Shown piece by piece: positions 1 to 12,046 of a stretch of DNA of 64,000 nucleotides (positions within the stretch are counted from its first letter, which is position 1; each line of letters begins with the position of its first letter). The stretch covers positions 326,823-390,822 of the forward strand of contig JADNRV010000032.1 in NCBI GenBank assembly GCA_015499995.1, given 5' to 3'. Source of the stretch: Flammula alnicola (lineage: Eukaryota > Basidiomycota > Agaricomycetes > Agaricales > Strophariaceae). The position numbers were made by a program, and so were the translations under genes. The notes under the pieces were generated by a model. The model ran no database searches. It was not told the DNA's origin and saw nothing but the letters and a program-made list of their open reading frames with translations.

Positions 1-1
1 C

Positions 2-133
2 ATTCGTTATGCTTTCTTTTTCCTCGTTTTCATGGTTTGGATGGCTGTTCCCATTCTGATGAGTGTCGATGTGGACAGAGGTAGGAGAGATGCGCAGGAA
101 TATGAGTACAACGCTTCCTCTTCGCGAGCCTAA
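2..133 (+). CDS. C-terminal end of a membrane transporter, probably ATG22-like (partial)
   Basis: An open frame enters from the window edge and ends at a TAA at 131-133. It encodes a hydrophobic helix (IRYAFFFLVFMVWMAVPIL) followed by VDVDRGRRDAQEYEY and a short Ser-rich tail. A last transmembrane helix followed by a VDxxRGRxDA-type tail is what I recall for fungal ATG22 vacuolar amino-acid effluxers of the MFS fold. They export amino acids from the vacuole after autophagy. Only about 43 residues are visible, so the family is an inference; another multi-spanning transporter is possible. No intron is needed in this stretch. The gene is convergent with the broken membrane-protein gene downstream. 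Confidence 0.45.
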   Translation: MRYAFFFLVFMVWMAVPILMSVDVDRGRRDAQEYEYNASSSRA

Positions 134-438
134 GCATGTAATATTGTTACATATTGATGTACATAGAATATTTATCGGCAGATGATCCATTCCGAGTCAT
201 CCCATAAGTCGATGCATATCAGGTTTGTTTCCTTCGTTCGAGAGACCAGGGTCCAACCGGGGAAGAGAAGGAAAAAGAATGGCCTCAATAGAGGCTTAAG
301 AACCGTATGTCATCGGACGTGGACCCAAGAGGGATGTCCACATCGATGATAGATTCGTGGTATACTCGTATATGTTCCGTCTTTCGAATTACATTAAATA
401 AATTTACATATTGGATGCATGTCTGTAAATCTCAACAC

Positions 439-1477
439 TCAAATCGCATATCGCGGGGGAGGCTCAGTGTTGCGATTATTCGGATGAACATCGCTGCTTT
501 CAACACGAGGGGGAACAAAGGGACTGTCCGGGGAGAGTGGGACTGCCTGGACAACTACGGGTTTAGATGAGGATAGTCGACTGGCCATCAGTAATTCCAA
601 GGACGTCCCAACAGGGCCTCCTTGATTGTTTCCAGAATGAGTTGGCTGCGTCCTGATGTCGAACGGCGGAACCTGGGACGTGGAGACGCGGAAATATCTC
701 GTCAGCAAACCTGTCCAGAAAACAAGACAATCATCGTGGATCAAGCAAATTAGTTAGCGGAATAAATTAAACATAGAGGAGAAATGGACGACTACCTTTC
801 CAACCTCGCAAAATAGGAGGGAAAAAAAGCCTTCTGCGATTCAATAGGCAGAAGACAACAAGGAGGATTAAAACGACACCAGCAACGGCACCTCCTTCAA
901 TAGCACCCAAGCAGATAGAAGATTTAGAGTCGAGAGAAGATGACAGAGAAGGACTAGGCAGAGAAGAAGTCGAAGTGAGGCTGGAGATGACGCCGAGGGT
1001 CCAAATGTACCGACATTTCCCGTTGTGGAAGAGTCTGCTGCGATGATCTCAATAAAGTCTAAAGAGTAGGTAGCATTATTGACTAGAGTCGTGATAATGA
1101 GTGTGTGGGAGTCATTATTCGGTAGTGATGGCGACTGGAAATATCGTTGTCCAAATCGAAGGCCCGTGGAAGGCGGATTGCCGATATATGTTACCGCAGG
1201 ACCGCCATCGATACTGTACGCCGACTGTGGAGGCGGACCAGGGATGATTGTACCAAAAACACCAATGCTGGAACCTGTGAATTCGAGGTAAACGAATAAA
1301 TTGCTCTGGCAGAAATGCACACTTACCACCGCTGAATGTTATTTTCGCTGTAGCTCCCGCGTCACCCGTAAACGTTGAGGTTTCGTCATGCTCTCCAGTG
1401 GTCCCGCTTTGCCGCCACCCGGTGTCAGAAGAATAGATAATAATGGGGTCACGGTCGTCGAGTGTTGAGACACTCAT
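439..1477 (-). pseudogene. Frameshifted copy of the single-pass membrane protein gene
   Basis: This is the copy-A version of the intact gene at 25049-26250. The first exon (MSVSTLDDRDPIIIYSS...) and second exon (GSSIGVFG...AYSIDGGPAVTYIGN) are conserved around a 50-nt intron. In the Ser/Thr/Pro-rich linker, copy A has lost one G of a GGG run near 979-981 and a long in-frame block. The frame therefore leaves the SLPSPSL linker and enters a Leu-rich tail ending at 868. The original transmembrane segment (GAIEGGAVAGVVLILLVVF) and the RRR anchor are still readable in another frame just below, and the cytoplasmic exon persists down to 439. A truncated product with the new hydrophobic tail cannot be excluded, but loss of function is the simplest reading. 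A base-call error in the G run would restore the gene. Confidence 0.7.
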
Positions 1478-1499
1478 TCGAAGTTTAGATTCTAGAGAG

Positions 1500-2600
1500 G
1501 AAAGAGAGATGAAAGATGAAAGATGAGCAATCGTACCGTGCCGCTTTGCTAAATTCTTCCTGTCCCAGAAGCGTTAAGAAAATTTTGGGCCTTGGATATT
1601 TATTATGGCAGACTCGAACGGTGGGAGCTCGAGCGCTCGAGTCCAACGATTGGTATGATCAAAAGCCGACGCAATGGATCAGTTAGGTTGCCATTCAAAG
1701 GCGCCGCTGGCTTTGATCCCTTGATACCTTTCCGCGCCACGCCATGCTTCACTGGATCTTATGTCGAAGCCGTCGTTTGTTCTTTTTCAAGTAAGTCGGT
1801 TGGTCTCAACTGCCTTCTAGCCTTCTAACCGCGCCGTCCGGCTCATGCTCTCATAGCTGCTACCAACGGGGGGTTGCTTTACAACTTAGCTATTCTGGAA
1901 CTTGCCATTGTCGACGATTTGGCACCGGTTGCATTGCTGGAGGAAAGAATGGAAATGTGTCAAAAGCCCCAAATGTAATACAAGCGTTCGAAATGTCGGG
2001 TGTCGGCTTATTGATGGCAGAAAACTCTCCCGTGAGCAATGTTGAATGATCCACCGAACCGCCGGAAGAACTTGAAATTCAAATAACTCTTGATTCTTCT
2101 GTAACACATCTGAGGCGTCGATGTTCAAGAAAAAGGGCAGATATAACTTGGCATGCTGAAGATGGAGTTTAGCGCCCAGGGAATGCCGACATATCTTGAG
2201 TTTAAGGATGTGCGATGCCAGTCCTTCCGAAATTTCAATGAGTTTACATTCTGCTCGCTGTATCTGGCCGAGACGGATATACAACTAATTTGGAAGAGCA
2301 GAATCTGGATTCCAGAGGTAGAACAGTCCATGGCAACGTTGCCTGTAGTCATCTGCAAGTTCAGAGAACATGGTAGAGGTGAGGTGAGAGTGATCAATCG
2401 CCAGGTCGTTCCTACGATATTTGCTTGAAGGAAAGGGAATTGCTAATGTCCAATAACGTTCGCAGTCGGTCGATTAATCGTAGGAGTTTTGAGGCCACCG
2501 GAATCAACATATCCCTTCACTCCTGTTTGGATTGGCGAATCATAACAGTCGTGAGGAGCGACGCGCAGGGAATGTGAGATGGAAGCTGATGGAAGGGACT
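1500..2600. other. Duplicated intergenic block, no supported gene
   Basis: The stretch between the membrane-protein gene and TAF11 is conserved in the two duplicate copies (matches 26280-27310). Short open frames exist on both strands, but none keeps its frame in both copies: the minus frame around 1886-2284 in copy A corresponds to differently framed sequence in copy B. I see no protein family in it. It probably contains promoter sequence of the minus-strand membrane-protein gene and the 3' flank of TAF11. Confidence 0.5.
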
Positions 2601-2610
2601 GGGTCGTGAA

Positions 2611-3077
2611 TCATCGGACAAACAGCTTCTTAGCCCGCAAAGGCCTCGCGGCACCGACATGCCCCGTTTCTTCCTGGTGGGCCCTATAAGCTTCGCGCAG
2701 GTGATCAGGAGATAAAGGCCCGCTCTCGCCTCGCCTCGCCTGCACAGCGCGAGCTAGAACGAAAATAACTTTAAGTCAGCAACATGGATGCAACATTGAA
2801 CCCGGAGCAGAGATGAAAGGAGGGAATCTCCTGGGGCTTCCATGCATGTGCATGCGTGACAACGATCTCAAACACCAGCTGGTTCGAAAGTGGCTCACCT
2901 TTCTCGACGATCTCTCCAACAAAGACTTTAGAAAATCCGGCGATTATTTGTGCCACGGGCTGTGATTGAACTTGTCGACCAAGGGTTTGTTGGATGACCT
3001 GTACCACAAATGGGATTGAAATCTAAGAATACTGTGCTAAATTGGCTAAAACAAACCTGACCTTTCTCACTGCTTGC
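2611..3077 (-). pseudogene. 3' fragment of TAF11 (duplicated)
   Basis: This is the copy-A remnant of the TAF11 gene at 27325-28711. It keeps the histone-fold exon (VIQQTLGRQVQSQPVAQII then AGFSKVFVGEIVEK) and the last exon (SGPLSPDHLREAYRAYQEE, ending KKLFVR and stop at 2611-2613). The exon upstream of 3077 and the whole N-terminal half are missing. At the break the sequence runs directly into the 3' exon of an mpaB-like gene. There is an in-frame 3-nt insertion relative to copy B (QVQSQPV against QVSQPV). Without start codon or promoter this should be non-functional, although the histone-fold frame itself is still open. Confidence 0.85.
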
Positions 3078-4340
3078 GATCCACTGGGCAACCTAGAAGT
3101 TCCGCAGCATGCTGCATGATTTCTTCGTGTCCGGCTGAGGAGCATCGATGCCTCCTTCAGCTAGAAATGGAATGACGGCAATATTACTTACCACTTACCG
3201 TTTTCGAATTTGATAGGGCCCTAATAGTTCTCTGTATAAGCGCTCAGTAAGGTATAAGAAGATCTTACCATTTCTTCCAGACGGTATCCTTGGCTCTTTA
3301 GACTGTGCAATATTGAAATGCACGATAAGGGAAATTTCGAGAAAGATACGCACTGCGGTCCAGGCATTTTCAAATACCATCCGAGTAAAACCAGCAACCT
3401 TTCTTGGCAATAGGAAATCATTCCCGTAGGTTCAGGTCTATACCACGGACGCACAGACGTTCTACACAATCAGAGAAGTTCGTGAGTCTAGATTGCATGA
3501 TCCATGCTCCATGCTCCACGGTGAATTTATAGGTGATGGACTCACATTACTGGATGCAGTCGAGGACAACCAGTTTGTACCTGGACGTTGGGAAGGAGAT
3601 CGATGGGATATCTCGGTGAAATTCGAGGAAGGAGGAAATAGCGTTGAGTGAATGCGGCAATGGACATGACAACGCGTAGGGCGGCATGGAGAAACCAAGG
3701 CTGCTTCGGATACCTATTATATGCATATGGAGCCGATGGGTTAACGAAACAGCCAGCAAACATTTGACTTGTGGGACAATATTTGAGAAACCCACATCAT
3801 GGCTTCCCTGAGGCCCTCAACGTCAGCAAGAAATTCATATGCATTCGGCGTATCTGCCTCAGAAGACATACATCAACATATCTTCTTGAAATGTTTTCCT
3901 TCGAATTCAGTTCTTTAGTTGCAACCAGCAGTTTGGAGATGGACGGCTGTTAGAAAGATATGTAGCGTTTAGCGCTCGCTGATGGCCATTCGGGAATTTC
4001 CGACTCACGATGCCATACGTCTTGAAAAGCGCAAATGCAACTGCATAGTTTAACAGGAAAGGCATGTCGTACATTGACGACACGTGGGCAATAATTTGTG
4101 CCTCCTCTGGAGTTATCATTCCTTTCCCGTCGTTCCATTTCGGCCCATACTTGCGATGGATAGCGTTGTAGCGTCTCCAGCGAAGCGCCGAACAACGACA
4201 AGCCAGACGAGAAGCCCAGCGGAGATGGCCACAAGGGGCGTAGCTGGCATATGTCGTGATCGTTCGAGTATCTTGTGTGCAACGTAGAGTGCATTTCGGG
4301 GTAATATGGCGAGAGTGTTCATTGACGAGATGTAGACCAT
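3078..4340 (-). pseudogene. Decayed mpaB-like (DUF2236) oxygenase gene
   Basis: A broken paralogue of the intact gene at 34679-36737. Recognisable pieces, in order: N-terminal membrane helix (VAISAGLLVWLVVVRR), RWRRYNAIHRKYGPKWNDG, ITPEEAQIIAHVSSMYDMPF, SISKLLVATKELNSKE, then YPKQPWFLHAALRV, WYRPEPTGMISYCQERLL and SGHEEIMQHAAELLGCP. Two lesions are visible: a one-base deletion after VVVRR that shifts the frame into the RWRR motif (near 4175), and loss of the whole central catalytic region between the KEL...RRY exon and the REAMM exon, about 180 residues that the intact copy has. The 3' exon abuts the TAF11 fragment at 3077/3078. The start is taken at the first ATG before the membrane helix. 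Confidence 0.85.
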
Positions 4341-5756
4341 CTTAGCTGCTCTAGAAATTCCTTGAATGCCCTCGTTCTTAACAGTCGAGTCGTTAGTAGT
4401 GCGCATGTGATAAACATACGAGTACTATGGCTTTCCTTAGTCTCAGGAAACGATGGCAGTGGTATCGGTGTCGAAGTCCTCGCTCCATCATCACGGCCGC
4501 CGTTCGAATATCATCGTGACTAAACATATCCTTCAGAGGCCGAGTCACGTCAAGTGAAACAATCCGTGTGAGAGGCCGCAGCATTCTGTTGCGCATGTGA
4601 TTTTATCAAAGATTGTCAGGAAAAGATGGCCTCGAGTTTGCGTCGAAGGTCTGATTCGATCATGGTGGCCGCCGTTCGAACTCAACTAGTATGAGCGAGC
4701 ACTCGTGACGATTCCCTTTCAAAGGATTAATAGGTCATATGGTCAAGTGAAATACTCCGTGAAATCCAACACATCTTGATATGTTGCTCGCTATCGAAAG
4801 AATACGGTCCTGAGGTCTCCGAGGCGTATTTATATACTCTGGGTCGCGATGCGCGATTCAGATGATCATGCTGAGAGCACTTAGATCTACCATGAATCAG
4901 ATCCTCTTTTCGGCCCGTTGACAAATGCATCCAATCTCTTAGGCCATTTATTTAGACGCGAAGCTCTACATCTTTCTTAACGTGTACAACTAGCATACGA
5001 TTTCAGAGGCTAAGCATATAGAACCAGGCCTAATATACATACTCTATAGTAGGGGCGCGTAACTTTTACCAATTGACGCATCGATTAAATTTGATAGGAA
5101 CAATAAATTTCTGAGCTTTGGAGAGCTCAAAAGCTACGGTTGCGCCTAGGACACCAAGAATAAGTCATACTTTGAACGCTGAGTACTGAGTACCATCAAT
5201 CGTGGACTGGTCAATCTATTAAGAAGAGTGAACTTCCTAAAATGGCATATGTGGCGAACCTTTCACAGACGACGTAGACGACGTGATCACTGATCGCTAT
5301 GATATCCAAGAATGCCTTTCCGAGACTAGTCAATGTCGGAGACCAGCTACTAAATACTCGCTTTCATCAACTTTTTGTTAACAGGCTAATATACACAGAA
5401 AGTCGGAGAAATAAAACGGTAGTCATAACATGTCACTGCTTTTGGAATACGTAAAGAAATATATATCTACATACATACACCGATCCAACCCTGTGAACCC
5501 TGTCCCAGCACTATAAGAAAACACCGTCTACATATGCAGACATTTCCACGAGCACGAGCATCCCAGGCGCCTAAATAATGCGCCTGCGAACTCGATGGTA
5601 TACTTGTAGGAGGATAAATCATCTAGCATGTAGAGAAGCAGTTCGTCCGATCACTCTATCATCAGACGAAGTTAATAAGTCCTAAGTCGCCAAGACTCCT
5701 GAATATGGCAGCCTGCCACTGCCATATATAGGTCAGAAGTGTTTTCTTTCTTGATT
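4341..5756. other. Intergenic, with an imperfect 190-bp tandem repeat
   Basis: No supported gene. Around 4390-4580 and 4590-4780 the same order of motifs recurs (gcgcatgtgat, then a gatggc segment, a ggccgccgttcgaa segment, gtcaagtgaaa and tccgtg), so this is a diverged tandem duplication of about 190 bp. The rest (4930-5750) is AT-rich with no recognisable feature beyond the 3' flank of the transporter gene. Confidence 0.5.
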
Positions 5757-7744
5757 TTATTTAGTATCGTGGAGCTGTTCAGCGAAATGAACGTGCCGTC
5801 CCGATTTGTCTGGATCTAGAGGGTGTCGAGGTGGCTCTTGGACGTCCTCTTCTGTAGCGTCGGCAGCGTTCAAGAGACCCTGTTCCACGTCTGACTCGTC
5901 CGTTGGCAAGCGTTGGAGGTTTATAGATTTAGAGGCTTTAGGCACTTCTTGCTCTTTCGTCAACTAATCAGATTAGACGTAGAGAGATATATTAGCAAAC
6001 TCTCATAGAAGTGTTGAAATTGGAGAATATTTGACTCACAGCAACGTATATCGCAGAGCTTATGATCAACAGTGTCCCGATTACGGAAAGCGCCGTTGGA
6101 ATGGCTTTGAAGAATATTCTCTCGAGAATCGTGGCAAACACCACCTAAGCACAGGATCAACGTTTGAACGACAAGCGATTGGGGATAAAGAAGTACCTGG
6201 GTATAGACAGCCATGGACCCCCGACCTGCAGTTTCTCTTTGAAGCCCATAGTCAAAAGGACCTGAAGGGAGTCAGTAACGTAATAATGCGCCTTATCCGC
6301 GGCATAGTATCGTTACCTGTGCGATAAACCCAAAGATACCTATCATGGCCAATAACGCTAGCCACTCCATGCGAGTAGGAACGACGAACGGTGCTTTAGT
6401 GACAATCATCCTGCGTTGCCGAACGGCACGTCAGTTCGCGTGATCAATGGCCTATCAAAATCGACGATGACTAACCCTGTAGTTGATACGACCACACATA
6501 AGGTGGAGAAGAACATCAACGAGTGCAGTGGATGCGCGCGTTTTCCTATAGCACGAATCGAAGTGTCTGTTTGGTTCGATGGATCAGCGATCACCGAGAA
6601 GCGATCAAAGAAGCGGAATTAATATTAATTAATACGCACAAGCGCCCGTCGCCCCCAAGACACCGATTAAGGCCACCCTTTACGCAAAGAGTGTTACTCG
6701 AGCAGTTATCAACAGATGAAACGGGAACACACCCAACGGCAATTAGTCGATCTCTGGGAGTACCCTTCTCCGCGCTCTCCATAGGGGTCGATATTCCATC
6801 GCCTGGGACGTGCATGTTCCCGAAGAGGGCCGTAGGCCGGGCGATAAGGACGACGCCGACAAGACTGATGACTTTCGGAAAGGTGAGCGGGCAAATAATG
6901 TTTTGGAGGGTTGGAGACTCACATCCTGCCAAGGCTTCTTTCCGCGTAAAATTCTCGCCTAGAAGGAGGGATCCAGCGATAGCGGTGCACATGGGCGCAA
7001 GGAATGTCAAGACAGTGGCATCGGACAAGGAGAGATATTGTAATGAATAATATATCCCGAAAAGACCGAAGAATCTGGATAATATCTCTCAACATCTGTG
7101 ATATTGAAAAGGCACACAGAGATGCTTACCCGATGAAACCTCGGAAGACCAACAACAGCCGTACGCCTTTAGGTCCTAGAATTGGGTCTGGGACGCCCAT
7201 CCACAGCCTGGTACATATCCGATTAGCTCGATACACACGAAGAGGTGTCGTATGCTTACATGTAGGTTATCGAGCACATATAGGTTATGCCCTATAACTG
7301 GGTTAAAATGAAGCAAATAGAAAATCTGCACTGCGGGCACACACCATGCGTACAGCAATGAGCTTGACAAAGTATTCACATTCGTCAGCAAACAGGGCAA
7401 CAGTGGGCCGAACGCAAACGGACACACACCTCCAGAGTGGACACAGGTGGATCAATCCCATTCAGCTTCTTCACCGCGACGTTCATCAACGAGAAAAAGG
7501 CCTGGGAGGCCGCGACGAGCAGGAGGCCGGTGTTATTCTTGATAATGCCCTTCGCACTGGCCAGCAGGGTCCGTATCTTCCCATTACCGCCCTCGTCGTC
7601 GTGTGAAGCAAATTCTACTTCGTGTTCGTACACGCTGCCATTTTGCAGTGCCGACGGGGGACCATTGGGCAGCACAGGAGTATGAGGGATAGCGAAATCC
7701 GCAAACTCGGGCGTCAGTGCCGTGTACGCATTCCTCGACGACAT
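5757..7744 (-). CDS. EamA-domain (DMT superfamily, SLC35G-like) membrane transporter
   Basis: A multi-exon gene on the minus strand. The N-terminal exon (start MSSRNAYTALTPEF at 7744) is hydrophilic, then NTGLLLVAASQAFFSLMNV opens the first EamA repeat. Further exons give DPVLGPKGVRLLLVF-type sequence, SLQYLSLSDATVLTFLAPMC, GENFTRKEALAG, GVVLIARPTALFG, then a second repeat with HSLMFFSTLCVVVSTTG, RMEWLALLAMIGIFGF, GRGSMAVYTQVVFATILER and SVIGTLLIISSAIYV. The order and the SLSDATVLTFL and RP motifs are those of the ten-helix drug/metabolite transporters; the substrate cannot be told. A hydrophilic C-tail (LPTDESDVEQGLL...) ends at the TAA at 5757-5759. Introns are 50-60 nt. An upstream in-frame ATG exists, but the chosen start gives the usual N-terminus. 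No lesion seen. Confidence 0.85.
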
Positions 7745-9620
7745 CGAAGTGGAGGATAAAGGCACAAGCACCGCAACGAGGCCTTTCTGCCGTGAGATCA
7801 CACAATCCATCATTTTTTCTAGACTCGCGGCAATCAATTATCACACCCCTACATAGACGGTGTTCCTCGGACCGGCGCCGATCAGTACTCCAATGGCAAG
7901 CACCGCACGGCGCAATAATGGTAATCCACCAGCAACCTTCACCGACATCCTCCAAGAAACTTCTGCTTACTGCTTTCACACTGCCTGCTCGCTGCCACGC
8001 GAACGATCGGAACGCCTCTCGAATATACTCTCTTCATCCTGTCGACGGTGTCCTCGAAAACGTGCAGGGACGAACCAGTTTGTCTACTTGTTGTCAACCT
8101 GCCCTCGAACTTGCACAACTGAATGGCATTGGCGGCCACTCCGTCATAATCTGTCAGAGGCTAGAGCGAATCGAAGCTGGAGTTGGAAACAATGCACCAA
8201 CCATGCTTTGAATGAGGGCTTAATGCTTTTGCTAGAATCATCTTTACCAGTGACTAGTGATCTTTGGCAAGGCGTCCTCGTAATGGGACTAATGCATGGA
8301 CATGTACGTGAACTCTGAACGCTTTGTCGGGATTTCCTAGTGACGACATCCAGCTGACAGTCCACGGCAGAACATTTCTTCGAGCAAGGACGACAGCCCA
8401 TCAGTGCATCACACGTCGAGTCTACCTATGATAATGCCAATTGAATAATGACACTCCCGACGGACCCGCAAATATCTGAAAATCCCGCCCATCTCGCCAA
8501 GGAACTGTATCCAGGCAGATAATCTTTAGGTTATCATCAAGATGTGAATTATCGACGTATTCAACTCAACTCAACTCGACCGGTATGTCTCCTCAGCGAG
8601 CGAACTCGATGCCAGACTCATGTTCATCAAACCGAAACAGAGCTAGTCACATATACTTCACTGCGCGCTCCGGACTTGCGGGTGCCCACGAGTATTCCAG
8701 ACTCGACGCGGCATGCAATGCGAACACGATTACATTCGAGGCTAACTCGAACGAGAGGTGTTGCCAAATGCATCTGGCCGAACTCGGGAAAAAATAATGT
8801 CCAAGGCGCTTATCAGTATTGTCAAATCTGAATCCAATAGATTTCAAAGTTGCAAATGGGCCTCTACCTGCCATTTATACATATGCATGCGCAAGTTTGC
8901 AACTGGATGTCCTCCTCCTCCGATCGGAAACCTAATCTCGATGGAGTTGAAGTGTACTGTAGCTACTAGAAAGCTATCGACAATCCAGGCCCATTGATGC
9001 ACGACTCGGACGGAGGATGCAAGTAGGTAGACAACAAGTGCATCCGATCCGCGAGGTCGAATCTCGCTCTCGCTCTCACCCTCCTCAGTCATCGTCATCG
9101 TCGTCATCATCATTGACGTGCAAATGACATGGATTGGCTTGAATGAAGTCGGAGCCGGGAGCTCGGAGGTTGAACGGCGGATCGGAGGATCGGAGGTGCG
9201 GTGGGTTATGCGAATCGCGATAATCGAGCAGTGGCACCGGCTCTCATTGCAGCTCATCGGGATGGCCAATCGGAGGGAGTGGTGGTTGAACCATTGGCTG
9301 TTTTAAGTATCACCGCACCAACCAATGATCTTGGACATGACCATCATGATCAACGCATTGAACGTTGTCCGCGTCAAACTCTAACCAATCCAAAATGCCA
9401 GAACGTAACGTAACATCCCCGACAATGCCGAACATTCGACTTGAGCTTGAACTCTATGTAGAAGCGTCGGCTATCGATATACTTAATATCATTGATTGGT
9501 TCATCGAAGGGTTGGCTGATCAGTTGATCAGCCGCGATGGGCAGTACTTGCCCAATGCGCGCACCATGCCTTTATGGTGTTATTATTTATATAAACAATA
9601 CAGTTACTTATAATCACAAG
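7745..9620. other. Intergenic, no supported gene
   Basis: Short overlapping frames on all strands, none with a recognisable motif or a conserved splice pattern. The first 200-300 bases are probably the promoter of the transporter gene. Nothing else is identified. Confidence 0.4.
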
Positions 9621-12030
9621 GCCTATGTAGGAAGCAATAGGACATACATCGGTCTGTGATCAAACCAATCAACAATCCGCGTTAGTGCGTTATGATTCGG
9701 ATACAATAGAATTAATCGTCATTAGAGCCTCCGTAAACGCGCCGCGCGTAGCTGCCTGGCCTGGCCAATAGCATCCACGACTTGCATATGCGTGTGTGGG
9801 GGGGTGATAGCGATCCACACCACTCAACCAACTGTAACCGCGGGGAGCTCGACTCAGGCTCTCGAGTAGTCAGACTGCACGCGGCGTGCCTGAAGTCGGT
9901 TTGTTCGAATTCTGCCTGCTGGAATTGGAGTATTTAGTTATTCCTCGCGTGCACGCGGCACACCACCCACCGTCTCTAACCCATCACGAGGCCACGCGTG
10001 AGTACGTACGTAGCTGCCCTTGAAGCTTGATCAGTCAACATTCGGCCAGCAGAGGCGCGTGCGTGCGTGCGTGCGCCGTGCCCGAGGTCGGTTTGTTACA
10101 TAGGCTCGAGAGTCGAGAACAAGTACTGAAGTGCGCACGAGCGAGGGAGCGGGCGGGCGTCGAGGACGGGACGGGACGCGGAGGTGAGCCTGGCGGGGGT
10201 GTAGGTTTCGCCGTTCGTTCATCCTTGCAAGCGCGAGCCCAAGCTTCCTTCGAGGCGAGCGGGAGTTGTGTACTTGGTTGGGTAACGTGCCCATGGGCCA
10301 TCAGGCTACTTGGCGCTGTCGTGCGCGCGATGTCCGGCTCGAGCCTGGATAGTAGGTACTTACTAGCAGGCAGGCAGGCAGGCATTCAGATAATTTCTAT
10401 TGGGGGGTTGAAGATGGGGAGTTCAAGTTGAGACATTGATAACTTGTTGAACTAGATTCCGAAACAATAGGACATTGCAATTGGTCTGTGATCAAACCAA
10501 TCAACAATTCACGTTAGTGCGTTAGTGCGTTATGACTCGGATAGAATAGCATTAGAGCCTCCGTAAACGCGCCGCGCGTAGCTGCCTGGCCTGGCCAATA
10601 GCATCCACGACTTATTCATATGCGTATGCGTGTGGGGGTGGGGGTGATAGCGATCCTCCACACCACGCAACCAATTGTAACCGCGGGGCGCTCGACTCTG
10701 AACGCGTGCCTGAAGTCGGTTTGCGCTGCCTGCAGCTGGAATTGGAATTGGAGTACTAGTTATTCCTCGCGCGCACTTAATGACTAACCTTGACTAACGC
10801 ATTACGACTCACGAGGCTTCACGAGGCCACGCGTATGTTCGAGTACTTAGCCAGTAGCGTGCCCTTGATCGGGTTCAATCAACATTCCTCCGGACGCGCG
10901 CCCCAGCAGAGGCGCGCCCCAACAGAGCGTGCATGAGGTCGGTTTGTTATATAGGCTCTGAGTCGTCCCACTGGCCGCGAGCGCGGGATGATGGGCTGCG
11001 AAGCGAATCGACTTCAAGTGATTTACGCGAGGAAATATATGGACGCATCGGGGATATGGGCGCGTCGGCGATATGTCACATACGCGTCGGGGAAAGGGAA
11101 AGGGCGCGGTCGCGGTCCTTCAGGCTGTTTTTGAGGCGAGTCGGTGAGCAGTTCCGGGTAACAGGTTTGTGTTTGTAAATGGTAAATGAGTGTGTTGGAA
11201 CTGCTGCCCTTGGCATTTGAACGTGGCCGGTATCGACTAGCTGGTAATAGTATGATGACGCTGCATTGTCAAGGTTCGAAGCCGCGGAGAGTCGACCATG
11301 CGCTTAAGGCTAGAGGATTCACGAACGGCGGATTCGGATTCGGACTCGGGATTTGCAGAGTCAGCCTTTGGGGGGTTTCCATACTACAGTAGACTATTTA
11401 GTCGACGCGTCTTTACAACCAGTTTATTTAAGCTCGATGTCAGTCTATGAGCGGGCGTGTCGGCCGTGGGTTGGCTGGGATGCATATATAGACGGGGGGT
11501 TATACCGAGGTCTGCCCTCGGATGTCGATGTCGATGTCGACAAGTCGATGCATATGGCACACTTGGGAATTGGGATGGGATGTTGGCACGGGGTTGTACT
11601 GTAGTTATTTTATGTCTGTGGTTTAACTTCCCTGATAACTCGGATGTGGCTCGTCGGATACATAGGCGTTGTTAGGGATTATGCTGGCAGTAGTTTTGTT
11701 TTGTGGTCTACCTACCGGCGGCCGTGTGGCCGGTGAGAGCAGCACTGAAGTGTGGGCATCGAAGACGGGACTCGGAGGTGAGGCGGAGGTGTAGGTTTCG
11801 TTCGTCCAAGCTCGGGCCCAAGCTTCCTGCGAATTCGAGACGGCGAGCGGGAGTTGTGTACCCACGAGGCTAACACTCTCGGTCACCTTTCGACTTTCAA
11901 GGGAAGCTGTTTCGTACCAGGGATGCGTTTGCTCGACGTCCAAACTGGCAGGCATTCAAATAATTCCATCACAGGTCGGGTGGGTCGAGTTGAGTTGAGA
12001 CATCGATACTTATCGAACTAAATACCATCG
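9621..12030. repeat. GC-rich tandem duplication, second unit interrupted
   Basis: Unit 1 (about 9621-10455) and unit 2 (about 10456-12030) share long stretches in the same order: gtctgtgatcaaaccaatca, the cctccgtaaacgcgccgcgc block, the gatagcgatcc/gtaaccgcgggg block, tgcctgaagtcggttt, ttattcctcgcg, cacgaggccacgcgt, aggtcggtttgtta-ataggctc, and at the end tgtaggtttcg, cccaagcttcct, cgagcgggagttgtgtac and ggcaggcattca. Unit 2 carries about 0.7 kb of extra sequence near 10985-11725 that unit 1 lacks. Open frames in both units are caused by GC content and are not conserved. No coding function is supported. Confidence 0.75.
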
Positions 12031-12046
12031 ACGGAGAGAACAGTTG

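Larger units (their letters stand above)
265..3077. repeat. Segmental duplication copy A (direct repeat of 24910-27783)
   Basis: About 2.8 kb here matches 24910-27783 in the same orientation, with many substitutions and small indels. Homology begins in a shared gagaaggaaaaagaatgg stretch and ends abruptly after tgcttgc at 3077, where the two copies diverge completely. Copy A holds a broken membrane-protein gene and only the 3' part of TAF11. Copy B holds intact versions, so copy B is the likely source. Confidence 0.85.

Noticed and set aside
1886..2428. Possible gene between the membrane protein and TAF11
   Set aside because: The frame is not conserved between the two duplicate copies, on either strand.
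10027..10431. Open frames on both strands in the GC-rich repeat
   Set aside because: They overlap each other on opposite strands and are not preserved in the second repeat unit.
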